A stretch of DNA of 64,000 nt from the NCBI GenBank assembly GCA_965247735.1, contig CBDFHN010000002.1:3472001-3536000 (forward strand), in the 5' to 3' direction. Below the pieces are notes generated by a model, which had not been told where the DNA came from, did no database searches, and saw nothing but the letters and a program-made list of their open reading frames with translations. Position 1 is the stretch's first letter. Each line of letters begins with the position of its first letter. The translations under genes were made by a program, and so were the position numbers. This DNA comes from JAOXRU01 sp965247735. Its GTDB lineage: Bacteria > Bacteroidota > Bacteroidia > Flavobacteriales > Flavobacteriaceae. Shown one piece after another: positions 51,496-59,579 of this stretch.

Positions 51496-52770
51496 TCATG
51501 TTTTATTTCTTTCGGTTGGTTTAATTATCATTCTAAAATATTGATCTTTATAGATGTAATATCCTAGCCAATTATACACTGTTCTGATTTTATTCTTAAA
51601 ATTGACAAGCCCTATTATATGAACAAAAATCCAAGCCAGCCAAGCAACAAAACCTTTTAGAGAATATTTTTGGCCTGGAAAATCTAATACCGCTTTGTTT
51701 CTTCCTATAATCGCCATAGAGCCTTTATCGTTGTATTGAAATGGCTTCCAGTTTTTCTCTTCTCTATTTAGGTTTTCAGCTAATTTTTTTGCCTGTTGCA
51801 ATGCTGGTTGTGCCAATTGTGGATGTCCATTAGGATACTTATCATCACCAACAACTAAGGAGCAATCTCCTAATGCATAGATGTTGTTATGCAAATGGAT
51901 TTGATTAAACCTATTTGTTTTTAATCTTTTACCAGCTCCAAAACTATCTTTTGAAAATCCAGGAAATGTTTTTGCTGAAACTCCTGCTGCCCAAATAAGG
52001 TTTTTGGATTGAATTTCATTTCCGTTAGATAAATACACAGTTTCCCCATCAAAATCATTGACCATTGTATTCATAAATAAAGTAACACCCAGTTCAGATA
52101 ACTTTTTGGAAGTATATTCTTTCGCGGTAGCTGACATAGCCGCTAAAACGGATTCTTGTCCGTCAATTAAACTTATTTCACCAAGGTCTATTTCTTTTAA
52201 TTCGGGATAATCCTTTAAAATTATTGAACTTTTCATTTCTGCCAATATACCAGAAAGCTCAACTCCTGTAGGCCCAGCACCTGCAATAACAAAGGTTAGG
52301 TGTTTTTTTCTTTCTTCTGCGTCATGAATTCTTGTTGCTCGATCAAATCTGGTTAGAATAACATTTCTAAGAGACAATGCATCACTTATCGTTTTCATTG
52401 GCAAACTTTTTTCCTCAATGTTTTTGTTGCCAAAAAAGTTTGTTTCTGTACCTGTTGCCATAACCAAAATATCATATTTTAGTTCGCCATTGCTTAATAC
52501 TATTTTGTTTTCCTCAGGAACAACTTTTTCAAGGGAACCAAGACGAAAACGTACGTTTTTTAATTTCCGTAGAATCTTTCGAAACGGATAACTTATTGCC
52601 GATGGTTCCATAAAACCTGTGGATACTTGATAAATTAAAGGTGGAAAGAAATTATAATTGTTGCTGTCAACCAAAACAATCTGATATCCTTCAGAATTCC
52701 CTAATCTTTTTACAAGTTCTAATCCTGCAAAACCACCACCGACAACAACAAGATTTTTAGTATTATTCAT
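51496..52770 (-). CDS. Type II NADH:quinone oxidoreductase-like flavoprotein
   Basis: A 424-residue enzyme with two dinucleotide-binding motifs: VVVGGGFAGLELVKRLG for FAD at residues 8-24 and FVIAGAGPTGVELSG near residue 160 for NADH. YALGDC (FAD-binding) near 295 and a C-terminal hydrophobic/amphipathic helix (FVAWLAWIFVHIIGLVNF) for membrane attachment support NDH-2. It feeds electrons from NADH to quinone without proton pumping. A -7-like box TATCTTTG is at complement 52800-52807. Confidence 0.9.
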   Translation of the reverse strand: MNNTKNLVVVGGGFAGLELVKRLGNSEGYQIVLVDSNNYNFFPPLIYQVSTGFMEPSAISYPFRKILRKLKNVRFRLGSLEKVVPEENKIVLSNGELKYDILVMATGTETNFFGNKNIEEKSLPMKTISDALSLRNVILTRFDRATRIHDAEERKKHLTFVIAGAGPTGVELSGILAEMKSSIILKDYPELKEIDLGEISLIDGQESVLAAMSATAKEYTSKKLSELGVTLFMNTMVNDFDGETVYLSNGNEIQSKNLIWAAGVSAKTFPGFSKDSFGAGKRLKTNRFNQIHLHNNIYALGDCSLVVGDDKYPNGHPQLAQPALQQAKKLAENLNREEKNWKPFQYNDKGSMAIIGRNKAVLDFPGQKYSLKGFVAWLAWIFVHIIGLVNFKNKIRTVYNWLGYYIYKDQYFRMIIKPTERNKT

Positions 52771-53005
52771 AGTTAAGCTTACCTTTATTTAATGTAAAAC
52801 AAAGATAACCAAATCAACTACAGCAAAAATTAAACTGGTTTAAGAAAGTTGTTTTCTCTTAATTTTTACTGGTTATATTCAAGTTCCAATTAAAAGCATC
52901 ACTTTTATTGCAAAGTAACCAAATACCCAACTAGACAGACATGCTTGCAAAGTAATTCAGAATTGAGATTTATTAACAAATATATTTGGAGTTTCTATAT
53001 CAAAT

Positions 53006-53773
53006 CTAATTACCAATACGTTTTATAAAATATTCGCCTTTACCCATTTCATTTGTTTCTTTGGAATGCAGGGTAATGCTTATTTTATCATAACCTTTAG
53101 CCATTTCACTAACTTTAATTTGGTCTTGAGTATATTTTGGTTTCAGTATCTGGATAAGATAACCGTACATTGTGGTACCTCTAGCATATTCATCTATTTT
53201 ATTAATAGACACTACTTCAGCATCAATACCATTAAGTTGTACGCTTAATTCTTCTTTAGTAATTGTTTTAGGGGCAATATCTATAATTTTCAATTTGCCC
53301 TTTGGTAATTTTAAAGCTTTAGTTAAACTCATGGGGCGAAAGTAAATTTGATATGTTTCAAAAGGTCCTGTTTGAGGTTCTGAGGCATTAATACCATAAA
53401 CTTCCATACGATCGTATTGTGGATTTATTTCCAAGTCATTGTAAATTGGTAAGTTCCATGCCCAATATTCCAATTTTGTTTTACCATAATCAGATTCTTT
53501 TATGGCATATAAACAAAAGTAAGTCCCTTTTTCTACTTCAATAGAAAAGTTTCCGTTGCTATCCGTTAGCGTTTCATAAGCATTTTCAAAAAGTGTTCTT
53601 TTTTTCTCCAATGAAATACCATTTATTTTATTCTTTAACCAGACGGAAGCACTATCTACAGGTTTGTTATTAAAATCGGTTACTTTTCCATAAAGGGTTA
53701 CTGTTTCTTGTGCAATTATATTACCAAAAACCATAAAGGATAACAAAAGAACTAGGGCATGTTTATTTTTCAT
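53006..53773 (-). CDS. Secreted protein with carboxypeptidase-regulatory-like domain
   Basis: I take the start at 53773, where MKNKHALVLLLSFMVFGNIIAQ forms a normal signal peptide; the frame is open upstream to 53890 but adds 39 residues without sense for export. The mature protein begins with a carboxypeptidase-regulatory-like domain (VTLYGKVTDFNNKPVDSASVWLKNKING and DSNGNFSIEVEKGTYFC), followed by about 130 residues of beta-rich sequence of unknown type. About 255 residues in all. Role unknown; it is likely periplasmic or surface. Confidence 0.72.
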   Translation of the reverse strand: MKNKHALVLLLSFMVFGNIIAQETVTLYGKVTDFNNKPVDSASVWLKNKINGISLEKKRTLFENAYETLTDSNGNFSIEVEKGTYFCLYAIKESDYGKTKLEYWAWNLPIYNDLEINPQYDRMEVYGINASEPQTGPFETYQIYFRPMSLTKALKLPKGKLKIIDIAPKTITKEELSVQLNGIDAEVVSINKIDEYARGTTMYGYLIQILKPKYTQDQIKVSEMAKGYDKISITLHSKETNEMGKGEYFIKRIGN

Positions 53774-53966
53774 AATGAAGACCTGTATTTCTAATAAAGA
53801 TGCAATCAATACTAAATTGTTACAGTCTAAAAAATTACTCCCAAAGAATAGTGAGCTGATGAACCCTTTTTTAAAAAACAATAAAAACATTATGAATAGC
53901 TGTTGTTTTACTGCTATTTCTTAGTTTTTACATCCTGGCGTAGAAGATGATTTAGTGTGATTTGTT

Positions 53967-54303
53967 CTATTTGCATTTTGAAGTATAAGATGCTAATGAA
54001 TCTTTACACCACCCTTTGTAAGAAGCGGCATCACATAAAGGATAAGTAGTATTTTCCTTATCTACTTCTATACATTTAAGGTTTGGATTATCATTCGCTA
54101 GCATTGCTGTTATATTTTCATTATTTCCATTTTTTAGATTTAAACTTTCCAAATGATTTTTATAACAGTATAAGGCTTTTAAGTTTCTATTTTTATGAAG
54201 ATCTAAACTTTTGATTTGATTACCCCTACATCCCAATTTTTCAAGTGCTAGATTCTGATCTAAAATCAAATCAACAATGTTATTATCATAACAATACAGT
54301 AGC
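53967..54303 (-). pseudogene. Leucine-rich-repeat protein, C-terminal remnant
   Basis: The frame is open from about 54303, just after a stop, without an early start codon, and reads LLYCYDNNIVDLILDQ, then LEKLGCRGNQIKSLDLHKNRN, LKALYCYKNHLESLNLKN. These are internalin-like leucine-rich repeats of about 21 residues, ending in PNLKCIEVDKENTT and a Cys-rich cap. Only about three repeats survive. The N-terminal part is missing, so I take it as a decayed gene; translation from an internal ATG at 54269 is possible. Confidence 0.65.
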
Positions 54304-54335
54304 TATATAGTTCAACAACTAAGCATACAATTTAA

Positions 54336-55451
54336 CTAGATAGGTATTGGTAGTAAACGAGCCTGAGATTGCATTATTTTTATGTTTTTAATAATCTTAT
54401 TTGATAAATCATTCAATCTACCTTGTGAATCTTTTGTTGCAACATTTGTAATCAGAAATATTCCTATTTTATTCATTGGATATAATGCTATCCATGACGA
54501 ACTTCCATAAGTTCCTCCATTATGATACAGCATCTTATTGGGTTGGTTAAATTTAAAAGTATTCCAAGCATAAGCTCTCCCATATTCTTGATTTCCACCC
54601 AATAGCGTCATTGATTCTTTAATAAAAGGAGTATTACTCTCTAAATACATTTTGATGTATTGCAACATTGACGCTGTGGAAGATTTCATTCCTCCAGAAT
54701 ATTCATAACCACTATCTTCTAAAGGCATTTTTTCTCCATTGCTATTTTTTCCAATAACAACCCTATCATTGAAGCTATGGTTTGTTTTTACATACGTATT
54801 TTGCTCTTTGGAATGAAAAAATATAAACTTCTTTAAAAGTGCTTCAAAAGAAATTTGATAAATCTCCTCCAAAATATAACCGACTAGTTGAATTCCTGCG
54901 TTTAAATAATGATAATTAATTCCTGAATTAGCTATAAGTTTTACCTGTTTTAATTGCTTAAAGAAATCTTGTTTGCTAAAGGTCTCAAAACAGTGTATTT
55001 GTTCTTCTATCGACTGCCCTTTTTTGTTGCAATTAATATTCATTGGCAGACCAGAAGTATGAGTTATTAAATGCCGTAACGTTATTGGATTACCATTCTC
55101 CAATTGGAGATTTGAATATTCGCCATCCAAATAGTTCTCAATAGTATCATCAAGATTAAGTTTTTTATCCACAATAGCATTTGAAAGGATTAATCCTGTA
55201 TAAGTTTTTGTAATAGACCCAATTTCATAAAGTGTTTTGTTATTAGGTGCTTTTCCGTTTATCAACTCACCAAAATGAAATTGGTAGCTTTCTCCATCAA
55301 CATATATAACTCCTGATACTGCTGAGAATTCAGGTTCTTTCATAAGCAGAGACACTTCTTTATCAACTATCTGTTTAATACTTTTGGACTTTGAATCCTT
55401 ACAGCTATAATTAGCAATAATAAAGACAATAACAAGTATGGTTTTTTTCAT
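54336..55451 (-). CDS. Beta-lactamase-like serine hydrolase, lipoprotein
   Basis: A 371-residue exported protein (MKKTILVIVFIIANYSC, lipobox Cys near 17). Motifs are S-x-x-K in GSITKTYTG near residue 79, Y-x-N in YHYLNAG near 182 and HNGGTYG near 313. It belongs to the class C beta-lactamase/D-Ala-D-Ala peptidase superfamily, is the third such gene in this window and is not close to the other two in sequence. Probably an envelope esterase or peptidase. Confidence 0.84.
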   Translation of the reverse strand: MKKTILVIVFIIANYSCKDSKSKSIKQIVDKEVSLLMKEPEFSAVSGVIYVDGESYQFHFGELINGKAPNNKTLYEIGSITKTYTGLILSNAIVDKKLNLDDTIENYLDGEYSNLQLENGNPITLRHLITHTSGLPMNINCNKKGQSIEEQIHCFETFSKQDFFKQLKQVKLIANSGINYHYLNAGIQLVGYILEEIYQISFEALLKKFIFFHSKEQNTYVKTNHSFNDRVVIGKNSNGEKMPLEDSGYEYSGGMKSSTASMLQYIKMYLESNTPFIKESMTLLGGNQEYGRAYAWNTFKFNQPNKMLYHNGGTYGSSSWIALYPMNKIGIFLITNVATKDSQGRLNDLSNKIIKNIKIMQSQARLLPIPI

Positions 55452-56003
55452 AATTTAGATTTTAGGGCTTGCTTTTCAAGTATAACCTGGATTAAACTTG
55501 TCAATTAATGTTTAGGGAGATATAATTTCAATAACCCTATTAAATAAGAAGCTTAAGTCATTATCAGGCTTTTGCTATCTCATTTTGTAATTAGCTTTAA
55601 CAAAAACAATAGCTCAGATCTTTAACTGAAGAAATCATTTTTTGCTTTTGTTTGAGCTTATGAACAACTTTGTAAAAAAGTAAGTACAATGATGAGAGAT
55701 GAGAATAGAGTTATACATATTTTTAAATTCTCACTATTCGAGGCAAATATGCATAACGCTTTTATGTTAAGGGTTACAATCTATAAAATAGGAGTTCTAA
55801 TTTATAAAACAGGAGTTACGTTATTGTAAGTATTGTGTTTTTTATCTGTTATTTGTTTTATAAAAATGAGTAACAGATTAGTGTAGTGCATTTGTATAAT
55901 GCCTCTTTTTGCTTTCGCAACTTCGTGATGCATACTACTCTTATACAGTACCACATACTATTACCATCACTAGTTTAAAAACTTGTATTAGAGGTTATAG
56001 AGG
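55452..56003. other. Intergenic region with short direct repeats
   Basis: TATAAAATAGGAGTT (55782-55796) and TATAAAACAGGAGTT (55803-55817) are direct repeats 21 bp apart. At 55933-55990 the sequence CTACTCTTATACAGTACCACATACTATTACCATCACTAGTTT is split by me here only to note its likeness to the right halves of the sites at 56612 and 57373. No gene is visible in the 552 bp. Confidence 0.4.
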
Positions 56004-56486
56004 TTAGTTTATACCTATTTCTAGCTTTGCAATTAAACTTTTTATTTCATCAATCGACATTTTTGTTGCACATTCAATACATAAATCATCAGATCCTATA
56101 ACTAAACTTCCTTTATTGTCTTCTTCATAACCAATCTCTTTTATCGAAAAAATCAATGGTTCTATTTCTTTTATTTTTTTACCATCTTTGAACCAGCCAT
56201 AATTAACCTCATAGACAACTTTATTTGTTTCAAAATTTATTACTTCAACACCATATGTGTTCCATAATGCAATCCTTAATAAATAAAATCCCATAAGACT
56301 ACAGAATCCAATTCCTATTAAAAAACCAATATGAAAATTATTTCCCATTGTCATTGATAAAATCATCCCTACACATGGTAAGAGAAAAAAAAGAAATGCA
56401 AATAAAAACATTATTGCTCTTATAAAGACAGGAGATGATTTAACTCGCAATGTTAATTCTCTATTGTTCAATTCGTGCTGTATCAT
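56004..56486 (-). CDS. Hypothetical membrane protein
   Basis: A 160-residue protein with two transmembrane helices (AIMFLFAFLFFLLPCVGMIL and IGFLIGIGFCSLMGFYLL) and a soluble C-terminal half with a PH-like look (YGVEVINFETNKVVYEVNYGW, EPLIFSIKEIGYEED). I do not recognise the family. The gene is bracketed by GTTTATACC (56007-56015) and GGTATAAAC (56508-56516), the same complementary-end pattern as in the main array. Confidence 0.6.
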   Translation of the reverse strand: MIQHELNNRELTLRVKSSPVFIRAIMFLFAFLFFLLPCVGMILSMTMGNNFHIGFLIGIGFCSLMGFYLLRIALWNTYGVEVINFETNKVVYEVNYGWFKDGKKIKEIEPLIFSIKEIGYEEDNKGSLVIGSDDLCIECATKMSIDEIKSLIAKLEIGIN

Positions 56487-56513
56487 TTTTTATTGAAGAC
56501 GGTGGTTGGTATA

Positions 56514-56693
56514 AACGTAATTATGTATTAAATATACTTTAATTTTGAGTGAGACACTATTCTGTTATCACTGATTGACAATATTTTTCGCTGCAGAAAA
56601 TTTGCAACTACTTCCTGGTCTTACACAGCATTACTCACGCTTATTGTCACTTGTTCTGGAAACTAGCCGATAGCAAGGATTGACATTAGTGTT
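56514..56693. repeat. attC-like site 13
   Basis: A 180-bp inter-gene element from AACG to GTT. Its part 56612-56674 is very similar to 57373-57435 in the next gap (shared TTCCTG, TCTTACACAG, ACTCAC, CTTAT), though the genes on either side differ. It is a different subfamily from sites 2-11. Confidence 0.5.
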
Positions 56694-57289
56694 TATTCTT
56701 CCTGCCATCCAAATTCAACCCAATAGCTCCAAAATTTGATTTCTTTTTTTGGCTTTTGTAATAGTTGAAATTCATTCGTTAATTCAAAATTGAATTCATT
56801 CGCAAAATATGTTGCCAAGTCATATCCATAATAAATGATATCCATTTGATAAACCGAAAAAATGGGGTTATTCTCTTCGTTTGGCTCACTTGGAATATAA
56901 CGATGAGAGTAAATAGGAATTAATTTAGGATAACTATAATATCTTTCTTTAACGATTTTTTCTCTTTCGCTAGGATCATTTGGCTTTTCTTCCCAACTTT
57001 TAAGCCAAAAATCATTAGATTTTAAGTCAAACAACATACCTTCTAATGGCCAATTTATTCGCTTAATTATTTTTTTTGATTCCTTATCTGATTTTAGTCC
57101 AAGTCGCCAATTTAAAAACCCTTCCGAAATTGGGAATTCTGTCTGTAAAAATAATCTTAAGTCAGGCGGAAATATTATTCCATATTTATTTTCAATTCTA
57201 TAAATTTCATCATCTGTCAGACCTAATTCAAAAGCAATTTGTTTTGCTTTCATTAATTCAATTAGTTTTTCTACATGATTAATGGTCAT
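56693..57289 (-). CDS. SMI1/KNR4 (SUKH) family protein
   Basis: A 198-residue soluble protein with the SUKH opening GLTDDEIYRIENKYGIIFPPDLRLFL, the PxxEG-like SEGFLNWR, and the later strand NNPIFSVYQMDIIYYGYDLATYF. SUKH proteins are frequent immunity factors against polymorphic toxins, but no toxin gene is adjacent here. It lies between sites 13 and 14. Confidence 0.85.
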   Translation of the reverse strand: MTINHVEKLIELMKAKQIAFELGLTDDEIYRIENKYGIIFPPDLRLFLQTEFPISEGFLNWRLGLKSDKESKKIIKRINWPLEGMLFDLKSNDFWLKSWEEKPNDPSEREKIVKERYYSYPKLIPIYSHRYIPSEPNEENNPIFSVYQMDIIYYGYDLATYFANEFNFELTNEFQLLQKPKKEIKFWSYWVEFGWQEE

Positions 57290-57325
57290 AGATTGTATTA
57301 ATTTTGATCTGATTACATTACTGTT

Positions 57326-57454
57326 AACGATATTGTATAAGATTAGTTGCGTTGATGAGATACTAAATTTAGTTCCTGCTCTTACACAGTATCACTCACT
57401 CTTATGGCCACTAGTTTTGAAAACTATCGAGAACCGGACAATAAACAAATTGTT
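57326..57454. repeat. attC-like site 14
   Basis: A 129-bp element from AACG to GTT. Its right half (57373-57435) repeats that of site 13. The left start ATATTGTATAAGATTAG is roughly complementary to the end GGACAATAAACAAATT. Confidence 0.48.
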
Positions 57455-57642
57455 AGAAGCTTTTTCATTTCAATTAACTTTTCAAACATGGATTTTAATT
57501 CTGAAATTTCTTTTTCTTCTTTTTCTTCTTTTTCTTGTTTTGAGCTCTGTTTCTCAATTTCTTTTTGCTGTTGAATTGTATAAAGAGTTAATTCTTCTAT
57601 TTTTTGTAATAGTTTAGCATCCACTTCTCCAAAAAAAACCAT
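57424..57642 (-). pseudogene. C-terminal fragment of a coiled-coil protein
   Basis: A 72-codon frame reads EVDAKLLQKIEELTLYTIQQ then a charged coiled coil with a KEEKEEKE stretch and SMFEKLIEMKKLL. The opening resembles the C-terminal end of flavobacterial cell-surface or tail-fibre-like proteins, with the rest missing. The last ten codons come from site 14. It is probably a remnant; a short real protein from the ATG at 57642 cannot be excluded. Confidence 0.45.
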
Positions 57643-57904
57643 TCTATATCTTTAAAGGATCGCAAATCATAATCCTTTTGAAATACGAAGTCTGATCAAT
57701 TACTAAACTCAATACGGTAATGCGATCATGTTGCAATATAATTTAAAAAGCATATCTTTGCTCAAAAAAAGCGGTGTATTTAGATGTATTACTATTCAAA
57801 AAAAGTAGTTAATTATGAGTATACTATCACAATAATAAAAAAGCTAAAATAAAACAGGCTAAGAAAAGAGCCGTTTTAGAAAAACTAATATACCTAGTAT
57901 AAAA

Positions 57905-58888
57905 ATGAAAAAGTCATACCCAAAAGTAAAATTACTTACCGAAAGATCGCCATTGGAATTCCTGCCAAACTTATCTAAACGGCTAGGCCCAAAAATATAT
58001 GTAAAAAGAGACGATAGTGGTGGTAGAGCTGGTGGAGGAAACAAGCTTAGAAAATACCAAAGAATAATTGCTGATGCTATAGCGCAAGGGAAAGATACTC
58101 TTATTATAGCTGGGCATTACCAATCTAATGCTGCCAGAGAGCTTGTAGGTGCTGCTGCACAACTAGGCTTAAAATCTATAGTGGTATGTAAAGAGATGAT
58201 ACCGGAACAAAATGCTAGTTTTAATCAAAACGGAAATGCATTGCTAATGTCTTTAATGGATACCAAAATTGTAGCTATTGCTCAGGAAGATGATTTTCAG
58301 CAAAAGATGGAAGCTGTAGCAGCAGAAGTAACAGAAAGCGGAGGAAAACCCTATCTAATTCCCTTTGGAGGTTCTAACTTGTTAGGAGCCTTAGGTTATG
58401 TAGATTGTGCCAACGAGATTATGGATCAATGTAAAGAAGAAGAGATTATACCTAATTATGTTGTTGTTGCTTCGGGTAGTGGTGGTACACAATCGGGGCT
58501 TGTTGCAGGGTTTCATATGGGAAATAGTAAAACCAAAGTTGTTGGTATTAGCGTATTGCATAATGCCAGTACTATAACAACAATAGTAGAAGAACTTACC
58601 AATGAAATTTTGGTAGATAATAATTATAATGCTATACCTGAGACTGCTGTAGAAGTTAATGATAATTATGTAGGGGATGGATATGGAATTCCCACCACTA
58701 AAGGTATTGATGCCATAAAACTAGTGGCAAAAACAGAGGCATTATTTTTATGTCCTGTATATACTTCCAAAGCAATGGCAGGTCTAATTTCGTATATAGA
58801 ACAAGGACGTATCAAAAACACCGATACCGTAATCTTTGTACATACAGGAGGCATGCCATTACTACATAGTTATTATGATATATACTAA
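57905..58888 (+). CDS. D-cysteine desulfhydrase/ACC deaminase family PLP enzyme
   Basis: A 327-residue fold-type II PLP enzyme. The PLP lysine is Lys47 in GGGNKLRKYQ, with GHYQSNAARELVGAAAQLG (substrate and PLP-ring contacts) following and the phosphate-binding loop SGSGGTQSGLV near residue 195. The C-terminal HTGGMPLLHSY is typical of D-cysteine desulfhydrases. The likely reaction is breakdown of D-cysteine to pyruvate, H2S and ammonia; ACC deaminase or another D-amino acid lyase is possible. Confidence 0.87.
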   Translation: MKKSYPKVKLLTERSPLEFLPNLSKRLGPKIYVKRDDSGGRAGGGNKLRKYQRIIADAIAQGKDTLIIAGHYQSNAARELVGAAAQLGLKSIVVCKEMIPEQNASFNQNGNALLMSLMDTKIVAIAQEDDFQQKMEAVAAEVTESGGKPYLIPFGGSNLLGALGYVDCANEIMDQCKEEEIIPNYVVVASGSGGTQSGLVAGFHMGNSKTKVVGISVLHNASTITTIVEELTNEILVDNNYNAIPETAVEVNDNYVGDGYGIPTTKGIDAIKLVAKTEALFLCPVYTSKAMAGLISYIEQGRIKNTDTVIFVHTGGMPLLHSYYDIY

Positions 58889-58981
58889 TAACTGAATATG
58901 ATAATGATGGTTACTCTTATGTTTAGAAATAAATATTTTTCACTATTCTATTAAAAATAGAGTTAAGATTTATTCAAAGAA

Positions 58982-59011
58982 AAACCTCTCTAAATTATTT
59001 TAGAGAGGTTT
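58982..59011. terminator. Bidirectional intrinsic terminator
   Basis: AAACCTCTCTAAA (58982-58994), loop TTAT, TTTAGAGAGGTTT (58999-59011): a perfect 13-bp stem with A and T runs, between the convergent desulfhydrase and MORN-type genes. Confidence 0.92.
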
Positions 59012-59035
59012 TGCATTATATGATACTATTCTGTT

Positions 59036-59383
59036 TTAATTATTTACCAAAGAATCGCGCTTATTTAAAGTAGTGACACTTGCAATTCTACTGTCTGTAT
59101 ACATTACTTCATTAACTTCTTTTCCTTTCCAGAATGTCCATTTTCCTACTTTTTCACCTTTGTTATATGTAGCCATTGCTGTTTTTTTACCGTCAACATT
59201 ATATGCTTCCCATTCGCCATGTACTTTTTTATCTAAAAAGTACCCTGTTTGGGCAACAGTTCCATTATCATGAAAATAAGTAGCTTTTACAAGATCTCCT
59301 TGAATTTCAAATTTTGGTTTTATGTCTTGAGCAGTTAGTATAACTGTGAAAAGTAATGCTAATGTTAAATATGCTGTTTTCAT
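59036..59383 (-). CDS. Secreted MORN-repeat-type (YwqK-like) protein
   Basis: A 115-residue exported protein with signal peptide (MKTAYLTLALLFTVILTAQ). The mature part has repeats of the MORN/YwqK type: ATYFHDNGTVAQTGYFLDKK, HGEWEAYNVDGKKTAMATYN, VGKWTFWKGKEVNEVMY. The function of these short repeat proteins in Bacteroidota is not established. It is alone on its strand between two terminators. Confidence 0.85.
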   Translation of the reverse strand: MKTAYLTLALLFTVILTAQDIKPKFEIQGDLVKATYFHDNGTVAQTGYFLDKKVHGEWEAYNVDGKKTAMATYNKGEKVGKWTFWKGKEVNEVMYTDSRIASVTTLNKRDSLVNN

Positions 59384-59504
59384 CGTCTATCGGGTTTTAA
59401 AAGATTAATAATGTTAAAGATACTAAAACTTTACCTTTAGCCAATGTTAAGTTTACATTAACTTAACATTGAAGATGTAATATCCTGATTTCCAATTAAA
59501 TAAA

Positions 59505-59532
59505 AAAGGCAGTACATTTAAGTACTGCCTTT
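59505..59532 (-). terminator. Intrinsic terminator after the first large TonB receptor
   Basis: AAAGGCAGTAC (59505-59515) and GTACTGCCTTT (59522-59532) form a perfect 11-bp stem around a 6-base loop; on the minus strand a T run follows. It lies 48 bp past the receptor stop codon. Confidence 0.9.
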
Positions 59533-59579
59533 GCTAACAATAATTGTGAGAAACTAACTAAAACACTTAATTCTTGATT

